A stretch of DNA of 64,000 bases, taken from Herbiconiux gentiana (GTDB lineage: Bacteria; Actinomycetota; Actinomycetes; Actinomycetales; Microbacteriaceae). Below the pieces are notes generated by a model. It was not told where the DNA came from. It worked only from the letters and a program-made list of their open reading frames with translations, and did no database searches. The position numbers were made by a program, and so were the translations under genes. Of this stretch, positions 5,842 through 14,998 are shown one piece after another (within the stretch, counting starts at the first letter, position 1; each line of letters opens with the position of its first letter). The stretch covers positions 124,001 to 188,000 of the forward strand of contig NZ_JANTEZ010000001.1 in the NCBI RefSeq assembly GCF_024978135.1, read 5' to 3'.

Positions 5842-8544
5842 GTGCCGGACAAAGAACAGCCTACCCTCCTCGTCATCGACGGTCATTCGCTCGCGTTCCG
5901 GGCGTTCTACGCCCTTCCGGTCGACAGTTTCCAGACCCGCAACGGGCAGCACACGAACGCCATCCACGGCTTCCTCGCGATGCTCATCAACCTGCTGAAG
6001 GCCGAGAACCCCACCCACCTCGCCGTGGCCTTCGACATCTCGCGGCACTCGTTCCGCACCCGCGAGTACCCCGACTACAAGGGCACCCGCGGCGAGACGC
6101 CGTCGGAGTTCATCGGGCAGGTGCCGCTGCTGCAGGAGTGCCTGCACGCGCTCGGCATCACCACCATCGAGAAAGAAGACTTCGAAGCCGACGACATCCT
6201 CGCCACGCTGGCCCGCCAAGGTGTCGACGAGGGCTTCAAGGTCTACGTCGTCTCCGGTGACCGGGATGCGATCCAGCTCGTCAACGACAAGGTGACGCTG
6301 CTCTACCCGTCCCGTCAGGGCGTGTCCGACCTCACCCGCTACGACGAGGCGAAGGTGCAGGAGCGCTACGGCATCCGCCCCGAGCAGTACCCCGACATCG
6401 CGGCCCTCGTCGGCGAGACGAGCGACAACCTCCCCGGTGTGCCCAAGGTGGGCGAGAAGACGGCGGTGAAGTGGTTGAACCAGTTCGGCACGCTCGACGC
6501 CATCCTCGAGCACCGCGACGAGATCCCGGGCGTGGTCGGCAACAACCTGCGCGAGCACGTCGACAACGTGGTGCGCAACCGCAAGCTCAACCGTCTGCTC
6601 ACCGACGTCGACCTGCCGGTCGGCCCCTCCGACCTGCTGCGGGCTCCAGCCGACGAGCAGCAGGTGCGCGACGTGTTCGCGCGACTGGAGTTCCGCACCC
6701 TGCTCGACCGGGTGCTGAAGCTCGAGGGCATCTCGGGTGACTCCGAGGTCGGTCAGGCTGCCGCCGCCGAGGCCGCGGCGAAGGCCGAGAACGCGCCGGT
6801 GCCGGTCACCCTGCTCGACGAGGAGCTCGCGGGCTGGCTCGCCCGCCACACGGCCACCGCGGCCGAGGCGGCGGCCGACATCACCAAGGCCGTCTCGGTG
6901 CAGGTCGAGACCATCGACGGCTACCCGGTGGCGGTCGGGCTCGCCACGCTGCACGAGACGGTCTTCCTGCCGTGGACTCAGGGCAGCCGCGACTACGCGC
7001 CCTTCGAGGCGTGGCTCGCGAGCGACGCCCCCAAGACCTTCTTCGACGCGAAGCGCCAGATCAAGGCGCTCCGCACGGCCGGGCTCGCCGTCTCGGGCCT
7101 CGCGTTCGATCCGGTGATCGCGGCCTGGCTGCTGAAGCCCGACTCCAGCGCCGACCGCTCGCTCGAGAAGCTCGTCGACCGCCACCTGCTCGAGATCCTG
7201 CCGAAGTCCGACCCGAACCAGCTGGTGCCCGAAGACGACACCGTCGTCGGGCCGGCCGGCGAGGCCTGGTACGCCCTGCGCGTCGCCCGCGCCCTCACCG
7301 CCCAGCTCGACGAGCGCACCCTGCGCGTGCTCACCGAGATCGAGCTGCCGACCCTCATGGTGCTGGCCGAGATGGAGCTCACCGGCGTCACGGTGAGCCA
7401 CCCCGAGCTCGTCGCGCTCTCCGACGAGCTGGGCAGCTCGGCCACCGAGATCGCCACCGAGGCCTTCGGCATCATCGGGCGCGAGGTCAACCTCGGTTCG
7501 CCGAAGCAGATCCAGGAGGTGCTCTTCGACCAGCTCGACATGCCGAAGACGCGTGCCACCAAGACGGGCTATTCGACGGATGCGGGAGCTCTCGCCGATC
7601 TGCAGGCCTCCAACCCGCACCCGTTCCTGGGGCTCCTGCTCGCGCACCGCGACGCCACGAAGCTCCGGCAGATCATCGAGGGCGTCGACAAGGCCATCGC
7701 GACCGACGGCCGGGTGCACACCACCTACGTTCAGACCGGCTCGTCGACCGGCCGCATCTCGTCCACCGACCCCAACCTGCAGAACATCCCGGTGCGCACG
7801 GAGGAGGGCCGGCGCATCCGGCATGCCTTCCGCGTCGGCGAGGGCTACGAGTGCCTGCTCACCGCCGACTACTCGCAGATCGAGATGCGCATCATGGCGC
7901 ACCTCTCCGGCGACCAGGGCCTGATCGACGCGTTCCACTCGGGCGAAGACCTGCACCGCTTCGTCGGCTCGCGCATCTTCTCGGTCGACCCGGCCGACGT
8001 CACGCCGAACATGCGCTCGAAGGTCAAGGCCATGTCGTACGGCCTGGCCTACGGCCTCTCGGCCTTCGGCCTGTCGAAGCAGCTGCGCATCGAGACCGCC
8101 GAGGCGAAGCAGCTCATGAGCGACTACTTCGAGCGCTTCGGCGGCGTGCGCGACTACCTCCGCAACGTCGTCGTGCAGGCCAAGGTCGACGGCTACACCG
8201 AGACAATCTTCGGCCGCCGCCGCCCCTTCGCGAACCTCACCAGCGCCAACCGCGTGCTCCGCGACAACGACGAGCGCGCCGCCCTGAACGCCCCCATCCA
8301 GGGCACCGCCGCCGACATCATCAAGATCGCGATGATCGACATCGCGGCCGACCTCGCCGCCCAGGGTCTCGCCTCCAAGCTGCTCCTCCAGGTGCACGAC
8401 GAACTCGTCTTCGATGTCGCCCCGGGCGAGTGGGACGCGCTGTCGGCGCTCGTCACGGCCCGCATGTCGTCGGCCGCCGACCTCTCGGTGCCCCTCGAGG
8501 TGCAGATCGGCCGCGGCGAGAACTGGAACGAGGCGGCACACTAG
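5842..8544 (+). CDS. polA: DNA polymerase I
   Basis: A 900-residue Pol I for Okazaki-fragment processing and repair synthesis. The 5' nuclease domain (about 1-300) shows VIDGHSLAFRAFYAL, FEADDILATLAR and VSGDRDAIQLV. The middle domain (about 315-490) is a degenerate proofreading exonuclease: where Escherichia coli has DTET there is QVET, and the later catalytic Asp residues are not found. The polymerase domain has motif A TADYSQIEMRIMAHLSGD, motif B RSKVKAMSYGLAYG and motif C QVHDELVFDV. The GTG start at 5842 sits 6 nt behind a -10 hexamer with no Shine-Dalgarno. The upstream element is of the PafBC type, so damage induction is likely. Confidence 0.98.
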   Translation: MPDKEQPTLLVIDGHSLAFRAFYALPVDSFQTRNGQHTNAIHGFLAMLINLLKAENPTHLAVAFDISRHSFRTREYPDYKGTRGETPSEFIGQVPLLQECLHALGITTIEKEDFEADDILATLARQGVDEGFKVYVVSGDRDAIQLVNDKVTLLYPSRQGVSDLTRYDEAKVQERYGIRPEQYPDIAALVGETSDNLPGVPKVGEKTAVKWLNQFGTLDAILEHRDEIPGVVGNNLREHVDNVVRNRKLNRLLTDVDLPVGPSDLLRAPADEQQVRDVFARLEFRTLLDRVLKLEGISGDSEVGQAAAAEAAAKAENAPVPVTLLDEELAGWLARHTATAAEAAADITKAVSVQVETIDGYPVAVGLATLHETVFLPWTQGSRDYAPFEAWLASDAPKTFFDAKRQIKALRTAGLAVSGLAFDPVIAAWLLKPDSSADRSLEKLVDRHLLEILPKSDPNQLVPEDDTVVGPAGEAWYALRVARALTAQLDERTLRVLTEIELPTLMVLAEMELTGVTVSHPELVALSDELGSSATEIATEAFGIIGREVNLGSPKQIQEVLFDQLDMPKTRATKTGYSTDAGALADLQASNPHPFLGLLLAHRDATKLRQIIEGVDKAIATDGRVHTTYVQTGSSTGRISSTDPNLQNIPVRTEEGRRIRHAFRVGEGYECLLTADYSQIEMRIMAHLSGDQGLIDAFHSGEDLHRFVGSRIFSVDPADVTPNMRSKVKAMSYGLAYGLSAFGLSKQLRIETAEAKQLMSDYFERFGGVRDYLRNVVVQAKVDGYTETIFGRRRPFANLTSANRVLRDNDERAALNAPIQGTAADIIKIAMIDIAADLAAQGLASKLLLQVHDELVFDVAPGEWDALSALVTARMSSAADLSVPLEVQIGRGENWNEAAH

Positions 8545-8598
8545 CGCGTGCGGGCCCCGCGGGCGGGCCCCGCGGGGGCGCGGGGGCGCGACCTTCTT

Positions 8599-8658
8599 GG
8601 CGAGTGGTCACTTTCGGCGCCAAGCTCGACGCTTTGGCGCCGAAAGTGACCAGTCGCC
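8599..8658. repeat. Long imperfect palindrome between convergent polA and dnaE2
   Basis: Arms 8599-8623 and 8634-8658 are complementary at 24 of 25 positions with a 10-nt spacer. The core CACTTTCGGCGCCAA and its complement are perfect. There is no T tract on either side. It could act as a two-way terminator for the convergent genes, or be a copy of a dispersed palindromic repeat. Just upstream (about 8552-8578) the block CGGGCCCCGCGGG occurs twice. Confidence 0.75.
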
Positions 8659-8690
8659 GGGCGTCGGGTCGAGATGGGGCGGGTCGGGGG

Positions 8691-11600
8691 TCAGCGGAAG
8701 TCGCGGGACGAGGTCTTGGCCGCGAGGGAGAGGGGCTCGAGCTGGTCGGCCACGAGGTTGGTGATGCCCTCGTCGGTGCGCTCGAGGATGCCGCGCACCA
8801 CGAGCGCCGGTGAGTCCCGCGCGATGCGGCGGTAGCGCTTCCACACGCCGACCCCGCAGATCACGTTCAGGATCCCCGTCTCGTCCTCGATGTTCATGAA
8901 CGTGATGCCGCTCGCCGTCGCCGGACGCTGCCGGTGCGTCACCACGCCGCCCACCTCGATGCGCCGCCCGTTCTCGGCCGTCGCGAGGTCACCCACCGAC
9001 AGCGCCCCGCGCCGCCGCAGCTCGGCTCGCGCGTGCGCCAGCGGATGGTCATCGGGCGAGATCCCCGTCGCCCACAGGTCGTAGACCACCTGCTCCTCGG
9101 CCGAGAGCATCGGCAGCAGCGGAGGCTGCACCGACACGAAGGTGCCCGGCAGGTACTCCGCCTTCTCCTGCGCGGCGTTACCCGCCTCCCACAGCGCCTC
9201 CCGCTTCGTCAGCCCCAGACTCTCGAACGCGCCGGCGGTCGCGAGCGCCTCGAGCTGCGGGGTCGTGAGCCCCACCCGCCGAGCCAGATCGGCCATGCTC
9301 AGGTAGAGCCCGTTCTCGTCGCGCTCGGCCACGATCTTCTCGGCCAGCGCGGTGCCGATCGAGGTCACCTCATCGAGCCCCAGCCGCACCGCGACGTCGC
9401 CGTCGCGCCGGTGCTCGAGCGTGCGATCGGGCTTCGAGCGGTCGAACACCTTCGGCACCGGGGGCGGCTCGTGCAGGCACGCGTCGAGCCCCGTCTCGGC
9501 AACGATGCTGTGCCCGGAGTCGTGCGTGGCGACAGGGCCGGAGTGGGCGGCGGAGAGACGGAGGGGCTCGAGGCCGGCCTGCACGCCCGAGCACTGGATG
9601 TCAGGGCGTCGCACCTCGACACCGTGCCGCCGAGCATCCGCCGTCAGAGTCTGGGGTGAGTAGAAGCCCATCGGCTGCGCCCGGAGCAGACCGGCGAGGA
9701 AGGCGGCGGGGTAGTGCAGTTTGATCCAGGAGCTGGCGTAGACCAGCAGGGCGAAGCTCGTGGAGTGGCTCTCGGCGAAGCCGAAGTTCGCGAACGCCTC
9801 GATCTTCGTGTAGATGATGTCGGAATCGGCGGCGTTGATGCCGTTGTTCGCCATGCCTTCGTAGAGCTTCTCGCGCAGGCTCGAGATCTTCTCGAGCCCG
9901 CGTTTGGAGCCCATCGCCCGGCGGAGCAAATCGGCGTCCTCGGCCGAGCAGTCGCCGACGGCCATCGCCATCTGCATCAGCTGCTCCTGGAACAGCGGCA
10001 CGCCGAGGGTGCGCTCCAGCACCGGCTTCAGCTTCGGGTGCAGGTAGGTCACCGGCTCCTGCCCGAGTTTGCGCCTGATGTACGGATGTACGGCACCACC
10101 CTGGATCGGACCGGGACGGATCAGCGCGATCTCGACCACGAGATCGTAGAAGGCGCGGGGCTGCAGGCGGGGGAGCGTGCCCATCTGCGCCCGGCTCTCC
10201 ACCTGGAAGACGCCGATGGAGTCGGCGCGGCAGAGCATGTCGTAGACGGCCTCCTCCTCCTTGGGGAGGGTGTCGAGGGTCCAGCGCCGGCCGGTCGACT
10301 CGTGCACGAGGTCGAAGCAGGACTGCAGCGCGGAGAGCATGCCGAGGCCGAGCAGGTCGAACTTCACGAGGCCCATCCAGGCGCAGTCGTCTTTGTCCCA
10401 CTGCAGCACCGTGCGGTCGGCCATGCGACCGTTCTCGATCGGGCAGACCTCGCCGACGGGTCGGTCGGTGAGCACCATGCCGCCGGAGTGGATGCCGAGA
10501 TGGCGCGGGAACTTCAGCACCTCGGTGGCGAGGGCGATCACCTCGTCGGGGATGTCGTGGTCGTCGCTCTCGACCGCCGGGCCCCAGCGCTCGATCTGTT
10601 TCGACCAGGCGTCCTGCTGGCCCGGGCTGTGGCCGAGGGCCTTGGCCATGTCGCGCACCGCGAACTTCGGGCGGTACTGGATGACGTTCGCCACCTGGGC
10701 GGCGTTGCGGCGGCCGTACTTCTCGTAGACGTACTGGATGACCTCCTCGCGACGCTCGGAGTCGAAGTCGACGTCGATGTCGGGCTCCTCGTCGCGCATG
10801 CTCGACAGGAAGCGCTCGAAGGGCAGCTCGCGGGCGATCGCGTCGACCGCGGTGATGTCGAGCAGGTAGCAGACGGCCGAGTTCGCGGCCGAACCCCGGC
10901 CCTGGCAGAGGATGCCGCGGCTGCGGGCCTCGCGCACGATGTCGTAGACGATCAGGAAGTAGCCCGGGAAGTCCTTCATCTCGATCACGTCGAGCTCGCG
11001 GTCGATGCGCGCCAGGTCGTCGGCGCTCGCCCGCGGGTACTTGCGCGGGATCGCATCGAGCACGAGCTGACGCAGCCACGACATGGGGGTATGGCCCTCG
11101 GGCACCTTCTGCCGGGGGAGCCGGGGCTTCGCCATGCGGAGCTGGAAGGAGAGGTCGGCCGCCACCTCGACGGTGCGCTCGACGGCGCCGGGGTAGCGGG
11201 CGAAACGCCGCGCCATCTCCGCGCCGGAGCGCAGGTGCGCCGTCGGGGCAGCGGGCAGCCAGCCGTCGAGCTCGTCGAGACTGCGGCGGGCGCGTACCGC
11301 GGCCAGCGCCTGCGAGAGCCGGTGCTGCTTGGTGGTGGCGTAGTGCACGTTGCCGGTGGCGACCGTACCGAGGCGCCGCTGCTGGGCGATGCCGGCCAGG
11401 GCGTCGTTGCGGGTGCTGTCGAGCGGGTCGCCCCGGTCGGTGAGCTCGACCAGCACGTTCTCGCGGCCGAAGAGGGCGACGAGCCGGTCGACCTCCCGGG
11501 CGGCTCCGTCGACCCCCTCGAACTCGAGCGCCTGGCGCACCGGACCCTTGCGGCAGCCGGTGAGCACCATCCAGTCGCCCTGGGCCTGGGCGGCGAGGTC

Positions 11601-12146
11601 GTCGAGATCGTAGAGCGGGCGACCCTTCTCGGCGCTCGGGGCGAGCTGGGCGGAGGTGATGGCGCCGGCCAGGCGGTGGTAGCCCTCCTTCTTGCGGGCG
11701 AGCACGAGCAGGTGGGAGCCCTCGGGGTCGGCGACACCGTTCTGCGGCTTACTGAGGTCGAGCGAGAGCTCGGCACCGAAGATCGTGGCCATGCCATGCT
11801 TCTCGGCGGCCTCGGCGAAGCGCACGATGCCGTAGAAGCCGTCGTGGTCGGAGAGGGCGAGGGCGTTCAGGCGCAGGCGGGCGGCCTCCTCGATCAGCAT
11901 CTCGGGCGAGGACGCGCCGTCGAGGAAGCTGAAGTTGGAGTGCGCGTGCAGTTCGGCATAGGGAACCACCGGTTCGGCGGGTTCTGTGGGCGTCTCCGGC
12001 TGAAGGTTCTCGGCGGCCTCGGGATCGTAGGGCGCTCGCTTGGCCGACTCGGTCACGCCGTCGCCCGGGGGTGGGCCCGGTCTCGTGCGGTCGGACAGGG
12101 TGCGCTCGAGTTCCGACCAGGGGATCGCGGGGTTGTTGAAGCCCAT
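8691..12146 (-). CDS. dnaE2: Error-prone DNA polymerase DnaE2 (translesion C-family)
   Basis: An 1151-residue C-family polymerase alpha subunit of the DnaE2/ImuC type, the catalytic part of the damage-induced mutasome. The PHP domain begins at ELHAHSNFSFLDGASSPE. The polymerase active site has GRGSAANSAVCYLL and the acidic cluster EEPDIDVDFDSERREEV. HhH, OB-fold (VTHRQRPATASGITFMNIED) and C-terminal parts follow. It ends in SRDFR, a hallmark of the DnaE2 branch. An insertion of about 50 residues rich in Ser, His and Pro lies before AVRLGLDEV. The ATG at 12146 has GGAG upstream. It lies 63 bases after imuB and should be co-transcribed from the LexA-controlled promoter at 14889. Confidence 0.96.
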   Translation of the reverse strand: MGFNNPAIPWSELERTLSDRTRPGPPPGDGVTESAKRAPYDPEAAENLQPETPTEPAEPVVPYAELHAHSNFSFLDGASSPEMLIEEAARLRLNALALSDHDGFYGIVRFAEAAEKHGMATIFGAELSLDLSKPQNGVADPEGSHLLVLARKKEGYHRLAGAITSAQLAPSAEKGRPLYDLDDLAAQAQGDWMVLTGCRKGPVRQALEFEGVDGAAREVDRLVALFGRENVLVELTDRGDPLDSTRNDALAGIAQQRRLGTVATGNVHYATTKQHRLSQALAAVRARRSLDELDGWLPAAPTAHLRSGAEMARRFARYPGAVERTVEVAADLSFQLRMAKPRLPRQKVPEGHTPMSWLRQLVLDAIPRKYPRASADDLARIDRELDVIEMKDFPGYFLIVYDIVREARSRGILCQGRGSAANSAVCYLLDITAVDAIARELPFERFLSSMRDEEPDIDVDFDSERREEVIQYVYEKYGRRNAAQVANVIQYRPKFAVRDMAKALGHSPGQQDAWSKQIERWGPAVESDDHDIPDEVIALATEVLKFPRHLGIHSGGMVLTDRPVGEVCPIENGRMADRTVLQWDKDDCAWMGLVKFDLLGLGMLSALQSCFDLVHESTGRRWTLDTLPKEEEAVYDMLCRADSIGVFQVESRAQMGTLPRLQPRAFYDLVVEIALIRPGPIQGGAVHPYIRRKLGQEPVTYLHPKLKPVLERTLGVPLFQEQLMQMAMAVGDCSAEDADLLRRAMGSKRGLEKISSLREKLYEGMANNGINAADSDIIYTKIEAFANFGFAESHSTSFALLVYASSWIKLHYPAAFLAGLLRAQPMGFYSPQTLTADARRHGVEVRRPDIQCSGVQAGLEPLRLSAAHSGPVATHDSGHSIVAETGLDACLHEPPPVPKVFDRSKPDRTLEHRRDGDVAVRLGLDEVTSIGTALAEKIVAERDENGLYLSMADLARRVGLTTPQLEALATAGAFESLGLTKREALWEAGNAAQEKAEYLPGTFVSVQPPLLPMLSAEEQVVYDLWATGISPDDHPLAHARAELRRRGALSVGDLATAENGRRIEVGGVVTHRQRPATASGITFMNIEDETGILNVICGVGVWKRYRRIARDSPALVVRGILERTDEGITNLVADQLEPLSLAAKTSSRDFR

Positions 12147-12209
12147 CAGCTCTCCTTCGGTCGCGCGTGGTGGGTGGACGTGGTGACAGGGCGGTGCGGG
12201 GCGAGGCGG

Positions 12210-14090
12210 TCAGTCATAGCGGGCCTCCGCCCACCAGAGGTGGCGGTCGAGGGCGAGGAGCCAGGCGGTGCCGTCGGCGTCGATGAGTTGGAGGCGATCG
12301 AGGCGGCGGGCCTTGCGGCTGTCCCACCAGCGTTCGGACACCGGCCAGGGGCCGGCCCAGGCCTGCACCGGACGGAGCGAGCGACTGGAGACGTCGGGGG
12401 AGAAGCGTGCGGGCTCGCCGATGAGCTCGCCGGAGTCGTCGACGTCGACCAGTTCGTTGCGGCTCGTCAGGAGCAGCACCTGCCGGCGCTGCTCGAACAC
12501 CGTGGTGGGCAGCGGCGGCGGCAGGCTGCCCGGCCACGGCGCCACCTCGGCCCGGGCCGAACTCTTCGGCCCGCGGCGCCGGGCGCCGGCAGACGCCGGT
12601 CGCGGCGTCGCGGCGGTGGTGCCGGGCGCGGTCGACGCAGCGGTGATGGAGGGGGTGGCGGAGGTGGGGATGACGGAGGTAGGGGTGGCGGAGGAGGAGG
12701 AGGTGGAGGAGGGACCGATCATGTCTTCGGTGCCGGCCAGCGTCAGTCGGGCGCCGCCATTCGGCGACGCGGAGGTGGGGGCGATGCGAGCCAGAGCGCC
12801 GCTAGCCGATGCAGTGGATGCCGCACGGCCGGGCAAGCCGGCGGGTGCCGCGCGGCCGGGCGCCGCCGCGGGTGTCGGGGGGCGGTCGCCCCAGGGGACC
12901 AGCAGCTGCCGTTCCCGCGGCGAGCGGCCGCCACCGATGGAGGCGGTGAGCACACCCTCGTGGCCCACGATGCTCTGCACCCGCGAGAGGCCGTGGTGGA
13001 TGCGCTCCTCGGAGCCCGTGCCCCAGAGGCCGGTCTCGTGGCGGGCGCTGTCGTCGACCGTCTCGGCGGTGAGCCGCACACGCACGACCGGCGCCGAGAG
13101 GGTGCTCTCGATGGTGCTGCCGCCCTGCAGCTGCCAGCGCACCCGATCGACCACGTCGTTCGCCCCGAACCAGCGCGGGTGCAGCCAGGTGCGCTCCCGC
13201 ACCTCGCCCCGCTCGGTGGCGATCTCGACGCGCAGCTCGGTGCAGACCAGGCGGGCGGCCGCGAGCTCGCCCACGAAGCGATCGGCCTCGGCCCGGATGC
13301 TGAACGTGATCTGGTCGATGCGCTCGAGCGGCGGCTCGAAGGCGTTGACGCTCTCCCGCACCTCGGGCGGGATGCGCGGGACGACCCGCCGCGGGTCGGT
13401 GCCGCTGGCACGCTCGTGCGCCCGCGCCCCCGGCTCACCGAAGCGGGAACGCACGTCTTCGGCCGGCAGTGCCGCGAAGTCGCCCAGGGTGCGGATGCCC
13501 AGACGCCAGAGCAGGGCGCACAGCTCCTCCTCGCCCAGCAGCTGCAGCGGGAGCCGGGCGAGGAACTCGGGGGAGGCGCCCTCGGGCACGATGCGGATGA
13601 GGTCGACCCCCGGCAGCCGCGCCGCCTGCTCGGCGGCGAACAGGCCGTCGGCCACACCGACCCGCGCCTCCGTGACCCCGAGCTCGGCGAAGCGCTCGAG
13701 GAAGGCGAGGGCCGCCACGTGCTCGGTGCCGTAGAACCGCTTCGGACCGCGGGCGCGCAGGGCGCAGCTGCCGGCGCGCATGACCTGGACATTCGGGCTC
13801 ATCTCCTCCAGCGCGCCGATGAGCGGCTCGAAGGCACGGTTGACCCGCACCGGGTCGTAGGGGAAGTCGCGGAGCCGGGGACTGCGCGCCTGCGCTTCCC
13901 GGAGACGGAGCCCGCGCCGCACCCCGTCGGAGCGCGCCCCCTCGGAGCAGGCGTAGACCAGCCCCTTCTCGATCACCGCGATCGGGTCGTCGAGTGTCAG
14001 CCCCTCGGCCTCGGCCGTGGCCGCCACGGGCCAGTCGGGGCACCACAGCACCATGGTGCGCACGGCTCCGGCCGCCGCGCCGGCGCTCAC
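12210..14090 (-). CDS. imuB: ImuB, Y-family polymerase-like mutasome scaffold
   Basis: A 626-residue protein of the catalytically dead Y-family branch. ImuB proteins bridge DnaE2, ImuA and the beta clamp. The fold is recognisable (VYACSEGARSDGVRRGLRL, KRFYGTEHVAALAFLERF), but the metal-binding acids are missing: the first motif is LWCPDWPVAA, and where SIDE is expected there is RAGSCALRARG. A low-complexity Ala/Ser/Thr/Pro linker of about 120 residues (roughly 400-525) precedes a conserved C-terminal domain ending DRHLWWAEARYD. The GTG start at 14090 overlaps the imuA stop as GTGA, so translation is coupled. Confidence 0.93.
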   Translation of the reverse strand: MSAGAAAGAVRTMVLWCPDWPVAATAEAEGLTLDDPIAVIEKGLVYACSEGARSDGVRRGLRLREAQARSPRLRDFPYDPVRVNRAFEPLIGALEEMSPNVQVMRAGSCALRARGPKRFYGTEHVAALAFLERFAELGVTEARVGVADGLFAAEQAARLPGVDLIRIVPEGASPEFLARLPLQLLGEEELCALLWRLGIRTLGDFAALPAEDVRSRFGEPGARAHERASGTDPRRVVPRIPPEVRESVNAFEPPLERIDQITFSIRAEADRFVGELAAARLVCTELRVEIATERGEVRERTWLHPRWFGANDVVDRVRWQLQGGSTIESTLSAPVVRVRLTAETVDDSARHETGLWGTGSEERIHHGLSRVQSIVGHEGVLTASIGGGRSPRERQLLVPWGDRPPTPAAAPGRAAPAGLPGRAASTASASGALARIAPTSASPNGGARLTLAGTEDMIGPSSTSSSSATPTSVIPTSATPSITAASTAPGTTAATPRPASAGARRRGPKSSARAEVAPWPGSLPPPLPTTVFEQRRQVLLLTSRNELVDVDDSGELIGEPARFSPDVSSRSLRPVQAWAGPWPVSERWWDSRKARRLDRLQLIDADGTAWLLALDRHLWWAEARYD

Positions 14091-14878
14091 CCGTTCACCT
14101 CGCGCAGCAGTCGCATCGGGGCGAAGGCAGGAGCAGCAGCAGGGGCAAAGGCAGCAGCAGAGGCAGCAACAGCGGCAGCACCCTCACCCCGCCCCGCCAT
14201 CCCCGGCAACTCGATCACCGGCCGGAACAGCTCGTCGCCGTCGGGCAGCCACAGCCGCCCCCGCCGTGGCCGCCCGTTGCCGGTGCGCGCGGTGACCGAC
14301 ACCATCGCCTGCCGCCCGGCGAGATAGCCGTGCCCCGCGCCGATGCCCGTCCAGGTGCTCTCGGTGATGCGCAGGGTCGCCTCGCTCTGCGGCCAGTCGC
14401 CGAGCACGATGAGCGTCGCCTCACGCTGCCGGATGCGCGCCTGCAGCCGCGCCAGAGCGCCGTCGGACACCCGACCCGGCACGCGGGTCACGACGACCCC
14501 CACCACGTCGGCCATCGCCGCGGTGACGGTGAGCCACTCGTCTCCCGGATGCGGCACCAGCGCCAGCCGCTCCAGGTCGACTCCGAACCGGGCGGCCGCC
14601 TCGACCCCGAAGTCGGGCAGGCCAACGACCCCGCACCAGATGCCGTCGGCCGAGGGCCCCGCCATCAGCGCCATGACGAGCGCGGTCGAGCTCTCGACCG
14701 AGTAGGCGGCCCCGGCACGCAGCGACCCCCCGGGCAGCAGCGGCGCGATCGCCGGATGCGTGCGCACCGCCCGGGTGTCGAGCTTGGTGGCCTGCATCTG
14801 GGCGATGCGCGACTGGAGCGCCCGGATATCCTCGCCCGCGGAAGCGGGGGAGGAGACGTCGAGTGCGGCATCGGTCAT
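14087..14878 (-). CDS. imuA: ImuA-type RecA-like mutasome accessory protein
   Basis: A 263-residue RecA-related protein of the actinobacterial ImuA type and the first gene of the mutasome operon. An N-terminal helix (IRALQSRIAQMQATKLDTRA) leads into a RecA-like core with AAYSVESSTALVMALMAG in place of a canonical P-loop, GIWCGVVGLPDFGVEAAARF and TLIVLGDWPQSEATL. Without a good Walker A it may not hydrolyse ATP. The C-terminus is an Ala/Phe/Pro-rich segment followed by MRLLREVNG. The ATG at 14878 has GGGG 4-7 nt upstream. An in-frame ATG at 14887 overlaps the LexA box region and is less likely. Confidence 0.88.
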   Translation of the reverse strand: MTDAALDVSSPASAGEDIRALQSRIAQMQATKLDTRAVRTHPAIAPLLPGGSLRAGAAYSVESSTALVMALMAGPSADGIWCGVVGLPDFGVEAAARFGVDLERLALVPHPGDEWLTVTAAMADVVGVVVTRVPGRVSDGALARLQARIRQREATLIVLGDWPQSEATLRITESTWTGIGAGHGYLAGRQAMVSVTARTGNGRPRRGRLWLPDGDELFRPVIELPGMAGRGEGAAAVAASAAAFAPAAAPAFAPMRLLREVNG

Positions 14879-14888
14879 GGCCCCATGT

Positions 14889-14904
14889 TCGAACATATGT
14901 TCGA
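14889..14904 (-). promoter_or_regulatory. LexA (SOS) box of imuA-imuB-dnaE2
   Basis: A perfect 16-bp palindrome of the form TCGAAC-ATAT-GTTCGA, the actinobacterial LexA operator, 10 bases upstream of the imuA ATG. On the minus strand a TTGACT hexamer (14913-14908) lies 3 bases before it, so the operator would sit between the -35 and -10 regions of the promoter. Confidence 0.93.
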
Positions 14905-14970
14905 AGAAGTCAATCGGGTGGATGAGGCTGTGCAGAGCATCCTGAGCCTGTGAGGAACCCTCGACGCCGG

Positions 14971-14992
14971 TGTCGGTGGGGTGCCCTAGGGT
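14971..14992 (+). promoter_or_regulatory. RecA-NDp / PafBC-type promoter of the DUF885 gene
   Basis: TGTCGGTG (14971-14978), 8 nt, TAGGGT (14987-14992), 6 nt, then the ATG at 14999. All invariant positions of the RecA-NDp consensus are met. Confidence 0.75.
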
Positions 14993-14998
14993 CGTTCC

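Noticed and set aside
5290-8541. Long open frame antisense to polA; similar ones oppose dnaE2/imuB (9714-14327) and uvrA/uvrC (26937-31781)
   Set aside because: They mirror the GC-rich third codon positions of real genes on the other strand. Their translations are Arg/Gly/Val/Leu-rich without domains, and the real genes have full motif sets.
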